From Vibrio algivorus (GTDB lineage Bacteria > Pseudomonadota > Gammaproteobacteria > Enterobacterales > Vibrionaceae), in the NCBI RefSeq assembly GCF_002218005.2, contig NZ_AP018679.1, forward strand, positions 806,001 to 870,000: a stretch of 64,000 nucleotides of DNA, read 5' to 3'. A program made the translations under genes and the position numbers. This document shows positions 35,681-44,336 of this stretch, one piece after another. Position 1 is the stretch's first letter. Every line of letters begins with the position of its first letter. Under the pieces are notes generated by a model. That model saw only the letters and a list, made by a program, of their open reading frames with translations, did no database searches and had not been told where the DNA came from.

Positions 35681-36751
35681 TTATGCTTCTTTATAGTGCT
35701 TATCACTTACTTCACGTAAACGTTCAGCGGCTTGCTCTGCCGTCAAATCACGTTGACTTTCTGCGAGCATTTCATAGCCAACCATAAATTTTTTCACTGT
35801 GGCAGAGCGCAATAATGGTGGATAGAACAAAGCATGAAGTAGCCAATGCTCGGTACTCTTATCGTCTTTTTCTAAATCATTATCGAAAAATGGTGCATAG
35901 TGCCACCCCATTGAATATGGGAATGAACATCGAAATAAATTATCATAACGAGAGGTTAATTTTTTAATCGCTATTGCTAAATCATCCCTCTGCTCATCAG
36001 TAAGATCACCCATTCTTTGAGCAGGAACTTTTGGTAATAACATCGTTTCAAAAGGCCAAGCAGCCCAATATGGAACAACCGCTATCCAAAAATCGGTCTC
36101 TAAAACCGTTCTAGAGCCATCTTTTAACTCGGCTTGGACATAATCAATCAATAAGTTTGATCCATATTGCTCATAATATTCACGTAAGTATTTATCTTTA
36201 CGTTCAATCTCATTGGGTAAAAAGCTATTTGCCCAAATTTGGCCATGTGGATGTGGTTGAGAACACCCCATAACCTCACCTTTATTTTCAAAAGCCTGAA
36301 CCCATAAGTAAGATTTACCTAGCTCCTCTATTTGTTCATTCCATGTATCTATAACATTTCGTATTTGTACTACTTTAAGTTCTGGTAATGTTTTACTATG
36401 ATCAGGAGAAAAGCAGATAACACGGCTCAATCCTCGCACTCCTTGAGTTTTAAACAAAGGGTTATTAGACTCTGGTGCATTTGGTGAGTCAGGCATTAGT
36501 GCCGCAAAGTCATTTTGAAAAACATAAGTTCCTTTATAGTCAGGATTAGCATCCCCAGAAATTCGTGTATTAGTAGGGCATAGAAAACAGCGCTCTTCAT
36601 ACGGCTTAATCGAATCAATTACTGGCACTTCATCCTGACCACTCCACGGCCGCTTTGCTCTATGTGGCGAAACTAATATCCATTGACCTGTTAATGGATT
36701 ATATCGGCGATGCGGGTGATCAACTGGATTAAATTCAATATTTGACGTCAT
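35681..36751 (-). CDS. galT: Galactose-1-phosphate uridylyltransferase
   Basis: GalT exchanges UMP between UDP-glucose and galactose-1-phosphate. The 356-residue protein has the active-site triad HPHGQIW (nucleophile is the second histidine), a cysteine pair CFLCP for the structural metal, and PHRAKRPW near the N-terminus. It lies between galE and galK with 101 bases to galK and 20 to galE. The start has an AAAGGTG ribosome-binding site. Confidence 0.95.
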   Translation of the reverse strand: MTSNIEFNPVDHPHRRYNPLTGQWILVSPHRAKRPWSGQDEVPVIDSIKPYEERCFLCPTNTRISGDANPDYKGTYVFQNDFAALMPDSPNAPESNNPLFKTQGVRGLSRVICFSPDHSKTLPELKVVQIRNVIDTWNEQIEELGKSYLWVQAFENKGEVMGCSQPHPHGQIWANSFLPNEIERKDKYLREYYEQYGSNLLIDYVQAELKDGSRTVLETDFWIAVVPYWAAWPFETMLLPKVPAQRMGDLTDEQRDDLAIAIKKLTSRYDNLFRCSFPYSMGWHYAPFFDNDLEKDDKSTEHWLLHALFYPPLLRSATVKKFMVGYEMLAESQRDLTAEQAAERLREVSDKHYKEA

Positions 36752-36770
36752 GTTTTTACACCTTTAATTA

Positions 36771-37787
36771 TTAGTCTTCATAACCATTTGGATTGCTCGA
36801 TTGCCAGCGCCATGTATCAACTGTCATTTCTGCTATCGTTCGCTTTGCTACCCATCCGAGCTCTTTTTCTGCCTTTTGAGTACTTGCCCAGCACTCAGCT
36901 ATGTCACCAGCACGGCGTGGTTTAACTTCATAACCTATATCATGGCCACAAGCATCAGAGAAAGCATTAACAACATCCAATACACTACTGCCGGTACCTG
37001 TCCCTAAATTGTATATATGTAAACCAGATTTATTTGATAAGTAGTTTAATGCTGCTAAGTGCCCATCAGCCAAATCTACAACGTGTATATAATCCCTAAC
37101 ACCAGTACCATCTTGAGTTGGGTAGTCATCACCAAAGATCGCTAACTTATCTCTGCGCCCAACCGCAACTTGCGCAATAAATGGCATTAAATTATTGGGA
37201 ATACCTTGAGGATCTTCTCCCATAATTCCACTGCTATGAGCTCCTACTGGGTTGAAGTATCGTAATAACGTAATACTCCACGTACCATCCGATACAAATA
37301 GATCGCTCAAACATTGCTCAACCATGTGTTTACTACTTCCATAAGGGTTTGTTGTATTCCCAGTAGGGAAGTCTTCTGTAATCGGAACGGTTTCTGGATC
37401 ACCATAAACCGTTGCAGAAGAGCTAAAAATTATCGTTTTTACATTTGCTTTTTTCATACAACGAGCAAGAACCAATGAACCATTCACATTGTTATCATAA
37501 TATTCAAGGGGCTTCACTACTGATTCCCCAACAGCTTTTAAACCAGCAAAATGAATTACCGCATCAATATCATGTTTTGAAAATATTGAATCTAAAAATG
37601 CTTCATCTCGGATATCCCCATGAAAGAATAAGGGCTTACAACCTGTTAATAGTTCAATGCGATTTAAGACTTCTTGTTTACTGTTTGATTGATTATCAAT
37701 AATCACGGGTTCATAACCATTTTCAATCAATTGCACACAAGTATGACTACCGATATAACCTAATCCCCCAGTCACTAAAACTTTCAT
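36771..37787 (-). CDS. galE: UDP-glucose 4-epimerase
   Basis: GalE converts UDP-galactose to UDP-glucose with bound NAD. I place the start at 37787 (MKVLVTGGLGYIGSHT) because GAGGACA lies just upstream, giving 338 residues, exactly the E. coli size; the longer frame from 37838 adds an unrelated 17 residues. The Rossmann motif TGGLGYIG, catalytic S/Y/K (SSSATVYG and YGSSK) and the sugar-binding NLMPFIAQVAVGRR are present. It is first in galETKM, with an operator resembling E. coli gal OE upstream. Confidence 0.95.
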   Translation of the reverse strand: MKVLVTGGLGYIGSHTCVQLIENGYEPVIIDNQSNSKQEVLNRIELLTGCKPLFFHGDIRDEAFLDSIFSKHDIDAVIHFAGLKAVGESVVKPLEYYDNNVNGSLVLARCMKKANVKTIIFSSSATVYGDPETVPITEDFPTGNTTNPYGSSKHMVEQCLSDLFVSDGTWSITLLRYFNPVGAHSSGIMGEDPQGIPNNLMPFIAQVAVGRRDKLAIFGDDYPTQDGTGVRDYIHVVDLADGHLAALNYLSNKSGLHIYNLGTGTGSSVLDVVNAFSDACGHDIGYEVKPRRAGDIAECWASTQKAEKELGWVAKRTIAEMTVDTWRWQSSNPNGYED

Positions 37788-37869
37788 TGCAATGTCCTCA
37801 ATTAAGAATTTCTGAACCACAATAATAACAACCTTCATTTACTCACTTCTGTGATCTCCTCCAAATATA

Positions 37870-37883
37870 TGTAATCGTTTCCA
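37870..37883. promoter_or_regulatory. GalR-like operator upstream of galE
   Basis: TGTAATCGTTTCCA followed by CA closely resembles the E. coli gal external operator core TGTAAACGATTCCA, including the unusual TTCCAC half. It is the most direct evidence that the scattered sites belong to a GalR-type repressor. Confidence 0.7.
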
Positions 37884-38055
37884 CAGAAAATGGATAATTT
37901 AAATAATACCTTCTATAGAATTAATAAAAAACAAACAAATATTTTTCTTGATTTAAAAATAATTACTTATAATTCAAAGGTATATAATTTATGTTTTTGG
38001 AGTGTGATCTAAAGCTAATCTCATAAATCAAGGACGTAATACTATATAGGGAATG

Positions 38056-38070
38056 TGTAAAACGCTTACA
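38056..38070. promoter_or_regulatory. GalR-like operator upstream of the cytoplasmic GH50
   Basis: TGTAAAACGCTTACA is a 15-bp version of the palindrome with one extra central base, about 65 bases before the gene. Confidence 0.5.
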
Positions 38071-38134
38071 AACATTCAAGTTATACCATATCTTAGTGAA
38101 TTCAAAATAAATAAGGGATATTAAGGAGGTAGTA

Positions 38135-40363
38135 ATGGCATTGGACAAAACACACTTTATTGAAAGAAATGGTGAAAATTACATTCCTCTTTTTGAAAAA
38201 AACATGGAAACGTTTCCAGATGGATTTAAATTTAAAAATGTCATAGCGAAAAAGAGAGATAAAGCTGTAGAAATTCACTCAAAAAGTAAAGAACATATGT
38301 ATACCAGTATGGATATCATCCCAACTATGGATGAAGTCTGGGATTGGAGTCAATTAGCAAACTTTTGTTTTGCTTTTAATGCTCACAACATAGGGCGTCG
38401 CTCAAGTCAGGTGTTTATTAATATTTTTGATCATAAGGGCCAAATGCACAGCAGAAGTATAAATATTGCAGGACAGTCAAATCATACATACCTAATTGAA
38501 TTAAAAGGAGAATATTTAAACGGAAAGACCAACTATTATTCTGGTTTTCGTTCCAATCCAGCGCCTTGGAAGCATGACAGTATTTACGCTACATGGATGT
38601 GGGGGGAAATGAATTTAGATCTCACTAACATCCAAAGAATAGAATTCAGTATCAATGGTAGCTTAATTGACCATACTTTACTGCTGAGCCACTTCCGACT
38701 CTTAGAAAGCCCTAAATGTAACGCTAAGTATTTAACGAATATTATTGACCAATATGGTCAAAACGCCCACTTCGAATATCCAGAAAAAATTCATTCAGAC
38801 CAAGAATTAGCGCATAAAACACAAGAAGAATTAAAAGAACTATCTAAAGGATCCCTCCCCAATCGTTCACGTTTTAGTGGTTTTACAGGTAAAGGACAAT
38901 ATAAAGCTACAGGTTTCTTTAGAACTGAGAAAATTGATGGTAAATGGTCATTAATTGATCCTGATGGTTATCCATATTTTGCAACAGGCTTAGATATTAT
39001 ACGTTTAGCAAACTCATACACCATGACTGGTGTTGATTATGACCATAATACTATTCAACAACGTAATGCAGACGACCTCACACCAGAAGATTCACTTGAA
39101 AAACTTGAAGTTTCAATGGATTCTAAATCAACGGCAAAAGTTCTCAGTGCAATAAGAAGAGATTGTTTTCAATGGTTACCTAAATACGATGAACCTTTAG
39201 GGCAACATTATGCCTATATGAGAGAGTTATTTGAAGGCGCTTTAGATCAAGGTGAAACATACAGCTTTTATGCGGCTAACCTTCACCGTAAATATGGTAA
39301 TAATTTCATGCAAAAATGGCGTGATGTTACTATCGATCGCATGCTCAACTGGGGCTTTTCTTCTTTGGGAAACTGGACTGCACCCGATTTTTATTCAAAC
39401 AAAAAACTCCCTTTTTTCGCAAATGGATGGATTATCGGTGATTTCAAAACAGTAAGTAGTGGCGATGATTTCTGGTCTCCATTACCAGACCCTTTTGATC
39501 CATTATTCAAAGTTAGAGCTGAAGCAACAGCTAAACAAATAGAAAATGAAATCAATCAATCACCTTGGTGTGTTGGTATATTTATTGATAATGAAAAAAG
39601 TTGGGGGCGTATGGGTACCATTACTGGTCAACATGGTATTGCTATTCATACATTAACCCGTGATGCATGTGATAGCCCTACAAAAGCAGTATTTGTTAAA
39701 CTGCTTCAAGATAAATATGGAAAAATTGAGGCATTAAATAAGGCTTGGTTAACCAATATTTCAAGTTGGGAATCTTTAGCAAGTGGCGTTAACAACCTTC
39801 TGCATAATGAAGCACAACTAGATGATTATGGGATGCTATTGGAAGCATATGCCACAGAATATTTCCGTATAGTTAATGACTCGTTAAAAAGAAGATTGCC
39901 AAATCACTTATACTTAGGATGTCGATTTGCCGATTGGGGTATGACTCCTGATGTAGTACGTGCTGCAGCGAAGCATTGTGATGTAATTAGTTATAATTAT
40001 TATAAAGAAGGCCTACACCCAGAAGCTTGGGCATTTTTATCTGACATTGATATGCCAAGCATTATTGGTGAGTTTCATATAGGCGCAAAAGATACTGGTC
40101 TGTTTCATCCAGGATTAGTTACTGCAGATAACCAAAAAGAAAGGGGAGAAATGTACCAAGCTTATATGAACTCTGTTATTGATAATCCATACTTTGTTGG
40201 TGCACATTGGTTTCAATATATAGATTCACCGATTACAGGCCGTTCATACGATGGCGAAAACTATAACGTAGGTTTTGTTTCTATTACGGATACACCTTAT
40301 GAAGATATGGTAAAAGCAGCAAAAGATGTTCACAACTCACTCTATAAACGCCGTTTTTCATGA
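38135..40363 (+). CDS. GH50 beta-agarase without signal peptide, probably cytoplasmic
   Basis: A 742-residue GH50 enzyme. It starts directly with MALDKTHFIERNGENY and has no signal peptide, so it should act in the cytoplasm on imported neoagaro-oligosaccharides, probably giving neoagarobiose for GH117. Only one CBM-like domain is present (about 15-195), against two in the exported paralogues; the catalytic domain spans about 200-740. Predicted catalytic residues: E487 in IDNEKSWG and E646 in IIGEFHIG. A near-perfect Shine-Dalgarno (TAAGGAGG) precedes the ATG. It is divergent from galETKM, tying oligosaccharide splitting to galactose use. Confidence 0.92.
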   Translation: MALDKTHFIERNGENYIPLFEKNMETFPDGFKFKNVIAKKRDKAVEIHSKSKEHMYTSMDIIPTMDEVWDWSQLANFCFAFNAHNIGRRSSQVFINIFDHKGQMHSRSINIAGQSNHTYLIELKGEYLNGKTNYYSGFRSNPAPWKHDSIYATWMWGEMNLDLTNIQRIEFSINGSLIDHTLLLSHFRLLESPKCNAKYLTNIIDQYGQNAHFEYPEKIHSDQELAHKTQEELKELSKGSLPNRSRFSGFTGKGQYKATGFFRTEKIDGKWSLIDPDGYPYFATGLDIIRLANSYTMTGVDYDHNTIQQRNADDLTPEDSLEKLEVSMDSKSTAKVLSAIRRDCFQWLPKYDEPLGQHYAYMRELFEGALDQGETYSFYAANLHRKYGNNFMQKWRDVTIDRMLNWGFSSLGNWTAPDFYSNKKLPFFANGWIIGDFKTVSSGDDFWSPLPDPFDPLFKVRAEATAKQIENEINQSPWCVGIFIDNEKSWGRMGTITGQHGIAIHTLTRDACDSPTKAVFVKLLQDKYGKIEALNKAWLTNISSWESLASGVNNLLHNEAQLDDYGMLLEAYATEYFRIVNDSLKRRLPNHLYLGCRFADWGMTPDVVRAAAKHCDVISYNYYKEGLHPEAWAFLSDIDMPSIIGEFHIGAKDTGLFHPGLVTADNQKERGEMYQAYMNSVIDNPYFVGAHWFQYIDSPITGRSYDGENYNVGFVSITDTPYEDMVKAAKDVHNSLYKRRFS

Positions 40364-40414
40364 ACAGATTCAGATACTTTATGAAGTTTTCCAATTAAAT
40401 TGATCATAATCAAT

Positions 40415-40448
40415 AGTGGCTAACAAAATTAATCTTTTGTTAGCCACT
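40415..40448. terminator. Bidirectional hairpin between GH50 and the GntR regulator
   Basis: AGTGGCTAACAAAA and TTTTGTTAGCCACT form a perfect 14-bp stem with a 6-base loop between convergent genes. Confidence 0.8.
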
Positions 40449-40488
40449 TTAAATCTCACATATAATGTTAATATCGCTATATCGAATG

Positions 40489-41253
40489 TTAGATAGCCAT
40501 ATCCATAGAGAAAAAATAGTCATCTAAATCAGCTTCTACGCCATTATCTGAACTTGCAATTTTTAGTAACTCTTGTTTAGAGTTCTCAATATGTTGCCAC
40601 ACAGCTTGCTTTGCTTCTTCCGGTGACTTTCTTTGTAGAGCCATAAAGATTGTTTTATGATCTTGTAACCAACTCTCTTTTAATCGAGGTTCATGCAAAT
40701 ATTTATCATTTAACGCTTTCCAAAGGGGGTTCTCTACACGGACATTTCGCCACATTTCTGCTGCTTGATTAATTAACACTCTATTTTGTGTAGATTCAGC
40801 GATTAAACAATGAAACATACGATCCAATTCTTCAAATTTCTCACTATCACCGTTCAATTCTTGAACTTGCATATCCAGCACTCTTTTCAATTCACGTAAT
40901 TCGTTAATTTTAATTTGAGAAGCAGCAAATGCAGCAATGTTAGATTCAATAATTTGACGAGCTTGCAACAATTCAAAAGGGCCAACATCGTTGTATGGAA
41001 TGACCGTACGCTGCGTAATTTTTTCAGGAGAATCGATAAAGTATATCCCTGCACCTTGTTTAACAACAACTAGCCCCTTTAATTCAAGCATAATGATTGC
41101 TTCACGAATTGTCGCACGACTACTATCAAATCGTTCACTTAACTCTCTTTCAGAAGGTAGTCTTTCCCCTGCCTTAAAAACACCAGAGTATAGTAAATCT
41201 TCAATTTGTAACCCGACTTCATAGTATCTGCGTTTTGTTTTCTTTTTATCCAT
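40489..41253 (-). CDS. GntR-family regulator, FadR/UxuR-ExuR subgroup
   Basis: A 254-residue transcription factor. The winged helix-turn-helix lies at about 10-75 (AGERLPSERELSERFDSSRATIREAIIMLELKGLV region) and the FCD effector domain at about 85-230, with the UxuR/ExuR-type text GPFELLQARQIIESNIAAFAA and the metal-binding His/Asp positions (FHCLIAES, WLQDHKTIFMAL). I place the start at ATG 41253, preceded by AGGTG; the longer frame begins at a TTG. E. coli UxuR/ExuR respond to fructuronate/galacturonate and bind AATTGG-N4-CCAATT; matching operators are found in this window. A CCAATTTT element just upstream suggests autoregulation. The effector here may be an uronate or an AHG-derived acid. 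Confidence 0.9.
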   Translation of the reverse strand: MDKKKTKRRYYEVGLQIEDLLYSGVFKAGERLPSERELSERFDSSRATIREAIIMLELKGLVVVKQGAGIYFIDSPEKITQRTVIPYNDVGPFELLQARQIIESNIAAFAASQIKINELRELKRVLDMQVQELNGDSEKFEELDRMFHCLIAESTQNRVLINQAAEMWRNVRVENPLWKALNDKYLHEPRLKESWLQDHKTIFMALQRKSPEEAKQAVWQHIENSKQELLKIASSDNGVEADLDDYFFSMDMAI

Positions 41254-41270
41254 ATCACACCTATTTAAAT

Positions 41271-41292
41271 CAACCAATTTTGAAAAAATTGT
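41271..41292. promoter_or_regulatory. Possible autoregulatory site of the GntR regulator
   Basis: ACCAATTTTGAAAAAATTGTT overlaps the region 18-40 bases upstream of the start. It contains inverted CAATTTT/AAAATTG arms, related to but not the same as the perfect operators. Confidence 0.35.
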
Positions 41293-41801
41293 TAAGTAGA
41301 TTAATCATATCAGCAAACCAATATACACACACAAAGAAAAACAGCAAAGTTGTAACTCATTCTATAAACTTTGAAGAACATCAAATAATCATACAAATAG
41401 AAAAACTTAATATTCACAGCAGTCGTAGTTCAAACTTCACCTTGATTACAGCCGTAAAAATCACGATACACGACATAAGCAATGCTTCATTTTTGTCTCA
41501 TCTGTGGCCTTGATTTCTGTAGTAAAAGCTCCGTTTTTAGTTCAACTAAAGTAGTTTGATACTAATTATAACCATCCGTCGTTGAACATCTTACAAAATA
41601 TTTAGAATAAAGTTCCTAGTATTCTTGAGAGCAATATTGTTAGCCTTTATTTGAATGATGAATAAGAGGCTTGTCTTCTTGACACTTAGCTCAAGCAAGC
41701 TTAAAGCGTACTTCATCGAACTTATTTTCATCAGCATCACTCCTCAAATAAGCATCTGTTACAATGCGGCCAACATCAGTTGACCACTTACGTTTAATTA
41801 A
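41278..41801. other. Gap between the agar locus and the integration module
   Basis: No supported gene in about 520 bases. On the minus strand around 41700-41800 a short frame reads WSTDVGRIVTDAYLRSDADENKFDEVRFKLA before a stop; it lacks a start and may be the tail of a lost element gene. Confidence 0.4.
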
Positions 41802-42113
41802 CTAATTTACAAGAGAATAAATGATTTTCTCTATACTCTTTTCTAAAGTGAACAGAATCCAAGATGTATTTCGAGCGGTTCTATGAATTCGACACTGAGT
41901 AAGAATACCAACAATACTCATAGTAACTGTTTCTAAAAACTCATGCTCACGTTGATAGTGGTGTGGCCACATAAAAGCTCTTTCTCTCAATAACCAGTAG
42001 ATCTCCTGCTTGAACTCTTCAATTTCTTCGAGTGTTAATTTATCGAAATCTTGGCTTTGAATAGTATCAAAGCACAAACTAGTGCAATGAATAGCTAAAG
42101 GAGAATAATTCAT
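41802..42113 (-). CDS. Small hypothetical protein coupled to the integrase
   Basis: A 103-residue protein I do not recognise. It has acidic and charged helices (LTLEEIEEFKQEIYWLLRERAF) and no signal peptide or membrane segment. The ATG at 42113 overlaps the integrase stop as TGATG, so translation is likely coupled. An ATG-proximal AAAGGAG-like site is absent because the start lies inside the integrase end. Position suggests an accessory gene of the integrative element. Confidence 0.6.
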   Translation of the reverse strand: MNYSPLAIHCTSLCFDTIQSQDFDKLTLEEIEEFKQEIYWLLRERAFMWPHHYQREHEFLETVTMSIVGILTQCRIHRTARNTSWILFTLEKSIEKIIYSLVN

Positions 42114-43288
42114 CACCCCACCTCTGTCTGCAATAAGGCTTCAAAGGCAGTACCATCTCGACGCATCAAATTCGGCACGTAACGTGAGTACACTCGAAAG
42201 AGCATTGTCGCCGTAGTGTGTCCCATTTGGTTTGCAATCCACTCAGGTGACTCACCTGCCGCTAATAATAAAGTGGCATAAGTGTGCCTTGTCTGATAGG
42301 GATTCCTTGCTTTCAAGCCTGCCCTTTTTAGCGTTGGATACCAAACAGAGCGAGACACAACTTGATAATTTAATGGAAGTCCTTTCTGATTGGTAAACAC
42401 AAAAGGCTGCCTTGGTTTGCACGTTGATTTTTGAGACTTTAGAGCCGCTACAACTCGTGTTGGCAAATCAATTGTACGATAGGAACTATCCGTCTTTAAC
42501 GAGCCTACAACTCCACGAACAAGGCTTTGTGACACAGTGAGCCGCTTATTATCTATATCTATTTGCTTCCAAGTTAATCCATCAATTTCACTACTGCGTA
42601 AGCCAGTAAAGAAGCGAACGATATAATAATTCTTATATTCATCAGGGGCAGATTGTATGACTCTCTCAACTTCTTCAAAATTAAATGGGTCGACTTCCGT
42701 TCTCGGCACTTTTAAAGCTTTAATATTGCGCCATGGCGAAATAAACTCATATCGATCAGCGGCTTCATTAAGGATCATTCTTAACGGTGTCATTATATGA
42801 TTAATCCGTGATGGGGATAGCTCCTTTCCTCTTCGTCCTTGAACTTTGGCGAGAGCAGTTCGAAAAGAAAGAATATCTTGTTTAGTGATGACGCTGATCT
42901 TCTTCTTACCAAATCTAGGTAGAATGTGATTATTCAACACCCCTTCTACGTCTACATAGTGACCAACTCGCCATTCAACTTGTTTTTCGGCAAGCCAAGT
43001 TTTACTAAACTCTTCAAATCGCGGTGAATTAGGACTTTCAAAGAATTCCTTCGCTGTCTGTTTCTTCTCATCTAGAGCACTATACTTTTTAGCATTATTA
43101 CTATTTGGAAAATAAGATGAGTACTTGAAGGTTCCTATTACAATCTCTGCTTCGATTCGTTTTAACAAATTCTGTAATCGTTTATGGTTAGCAGGCGTAT
43201 CAAGTAATTGAGTCTGCTCACGACACCGATTCCCAAGGTACCGAAATTGAAGCACCAATTTGTTATTTCTAACATTAATCACTCCCAT
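42113..43288 (-). CDS. Tyrosine recombinase / phage-type integrase
   Basis: A 391-residue integrase. The N-terminus (NNKLVLQFRYLGNRCREQT, about 5-60) is the DUF3596 arm-type DNA-binding domain, followed by a core-binding SAM-like domain (about 85-190) and the catalytic domain (about 200-385). Catalytic residues are visible: R in GLRSSEIDGLTW, H and R in QTRHTYATLLL, H in MGHTT and the nucleophile Y in FRVYSRYVP. Such enzymes integrate prophages and islands, often at tRNA genes. A Xis-like gene and tRNA-Gly(TCC) lie on its upstream side. The ribosome-binding site is AAGGAG. Confidence 0.92.
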   Translation of the reverse strand: MGVINVRNNKLVLQFRYLGNRCREQTQLLDTPANHKRLQNLLKRIEAEIVIGTFKYSSYFPNSNNAKKYSALDEKKQTAKEFFESPNSPRFEEFSKTWLAEKQVEWRVGHYVDVEGVLNNHILPRFGKKKISVITKQDILSFRTALAKVQGRRGKELSPSRINHIMTPLRMILNEAADRYEFISPWRNIKALKVPRTEVDPFNFEEVERVIQSAPDEYKNYYIVRFFTGLRSSEIDGLTWKQIDIDNKRLTVSQSLVRGVVGSLKTDSSYRTIDLPTRVVAALKSQKSTCKPRQPFVFTNQKGLPLNYQVVSRSVWYPTLKRAGLKARNPYQTRHTYATLLLAAGESPEWIANQMGHTTATMLFRVYSRYVPNLMRRDGTAFEALLQTEVG

Positions 43289-43300
43289 AACAATTTCTCC

Positions 43301-43513
43301 TTATAACCCTGTAATTAAAGAATCTATTGTCATACCATTCAGCATTTCTTCTTCAACTCGCTCCCAAAGGAATAGAATTTTTCTACCGCCAAATGGACGA
43401 ACATAATGCACGCCTTCAAATAAAACGGAGTCTTTCAACTGCTCTCGAATTGTACGGTCATCATATTTAATTCGCTCAGCAAGCTCTTTAGTTGTCAGAT
43501 ACGTCAAACTCAT
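43301..43513 (-). CDS. AlpA/Xis-like small DNA-binding protein
   Basis: A 70-residue protein with the pattern LTTKELAERIKYDDRTIREQLKDSVLFEGVHY, a winged-helix excisionase-like domain that commonly precedes DUF3596-type integrases. It probably controls excision direction. It lies 12 bases upstream of the integrase in the same operon and has a strong CAGGAGAG ribosome-binding site. Confidence 0.8.
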   Translation of the reverse strand: MSLTYLTTKELAERIKYDDRTIREQLKDSVLFEGVHYVRPFGGRKILFLWERVEEEMLNGMTIDSLITGL

Positions 43514-43646
43514 CGTATACTCTCCTGAAAGGTTAATTTACTCACAAGAAAGCTTAATGCTCTCCTGAAGAACAAAATGTAGCACAACAATTATCTACTG
43601 AAACCATTTTTGACCCGCAGGAGGTTATTTTTATCGAGAGGGGAAC

Positions 43647-43853
43647 ATGATTAAGTGTCATCTATCTAGAATACTAGGTGAGAAGAAACTAAAAATTGCT
43701 GACGTTTCAAGGGATACAGGTATTAACAGAGGAACCATTACTCGCTTATACAATGAAACAGCGACAAGAATTGATCTTGAAGTGGTTGATGCTCTTTGTA
43801 GCTACTTGGAAGTTTCAGTTGGAGAATTATTCGAACAAAACAAAATCGATTAG
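43647..43853 (+). CDS. Cro/CI-family helix-turn-helix regulator
   Basis: A 68-residue single-domain HTH_26-type protein (KLKIADVSRDTGINRGTITRLYNETATRIDLEVVDALCSYLEVSVGELF region). It is divergent from the xis-int operon with 133 bases between, the usual place for the repressor of an integration module. The start ATG follows GAGAGGGGAAC. Confidence 0.8.
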   Translation: MIKCHLSRILGEKKLKIADVSRDTGINRGTITRLYNETATRIDLEVVDALCSYLEVSVGELFEQNKID

Positions 43854-43914
43854 TTTTTCTAATATTGGGCTGAGGATTGCGGCTTGTCCTAAAAATCTGG
43901 CTGAAAAATAGTAG

Positions 43915-43947
43915 TGGCCACCAGATGGCCACCGTTTGGCCACCGAA
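43915..43947 (+). repeat. Three TGGCCACC direct repeats spaced 11 bp
   Basis: TGGCCACC occurs at 43915, 43926 and 43937, each followed by a 3-base spacer (AGA, GTT, GAA). The exact 11-bp period places them on one face of the helix. They lie between the Cro/CI gene and tRNA-Gly, where integrase arm sites or Xis sites are expected. Confidence 0.8.
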
Positions 43948-44048
43948 CCAATTTAGCGAGTTTGAACGGGGATAACGGAAACACAAAACCACTCAATAAA
44001 GAGTGTTAATTTTCAATGCGTTACGAGGAATTTTAACTAGAAAAGATT

Positions 44049-44123
<75 letters not shown>

Positions 44124-44336
44124 TTACTAGGTAAGCTGTCTTTGGAAGACGGGAGTTACTATGCCACAACCGAGATAAAAAAAAAGCCCTTTTATGCACA
44201 TTTTTGTTTAAGTGCGCACAATATAATCAATCAATTATTGTAATGGACATAAACATGGAAAACCGTATAAAAAAACAGCACTTATAAAAAGATAAGTACT
44301 GCTTTGAAATAACTTAACCACTAAATGGAAGAATAT

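Larger units (their letters stand above)
37788..38134. promoter_or_regulatory. Divergent promoter region, galETKM / cytoplasmic GH50
   Basis: This 347-bp AT-rich gap contains two GalR-like sites, one near each gene (37870-37883 and 38056-38070). Two operators flanking divergent promoters would allow loop repression as in E. coli gal. No gene was recognised; the 61-codon frame at 37963-38148 lacks features. Confidence 0.6.

Noticed and set aside
37963..38148. 61-codon minus-strand gene between galE and GH50
   Set aside because: It overlaps the GH50 start and both operators; there is no convincing ribosome-binding site or recognisable sequence.
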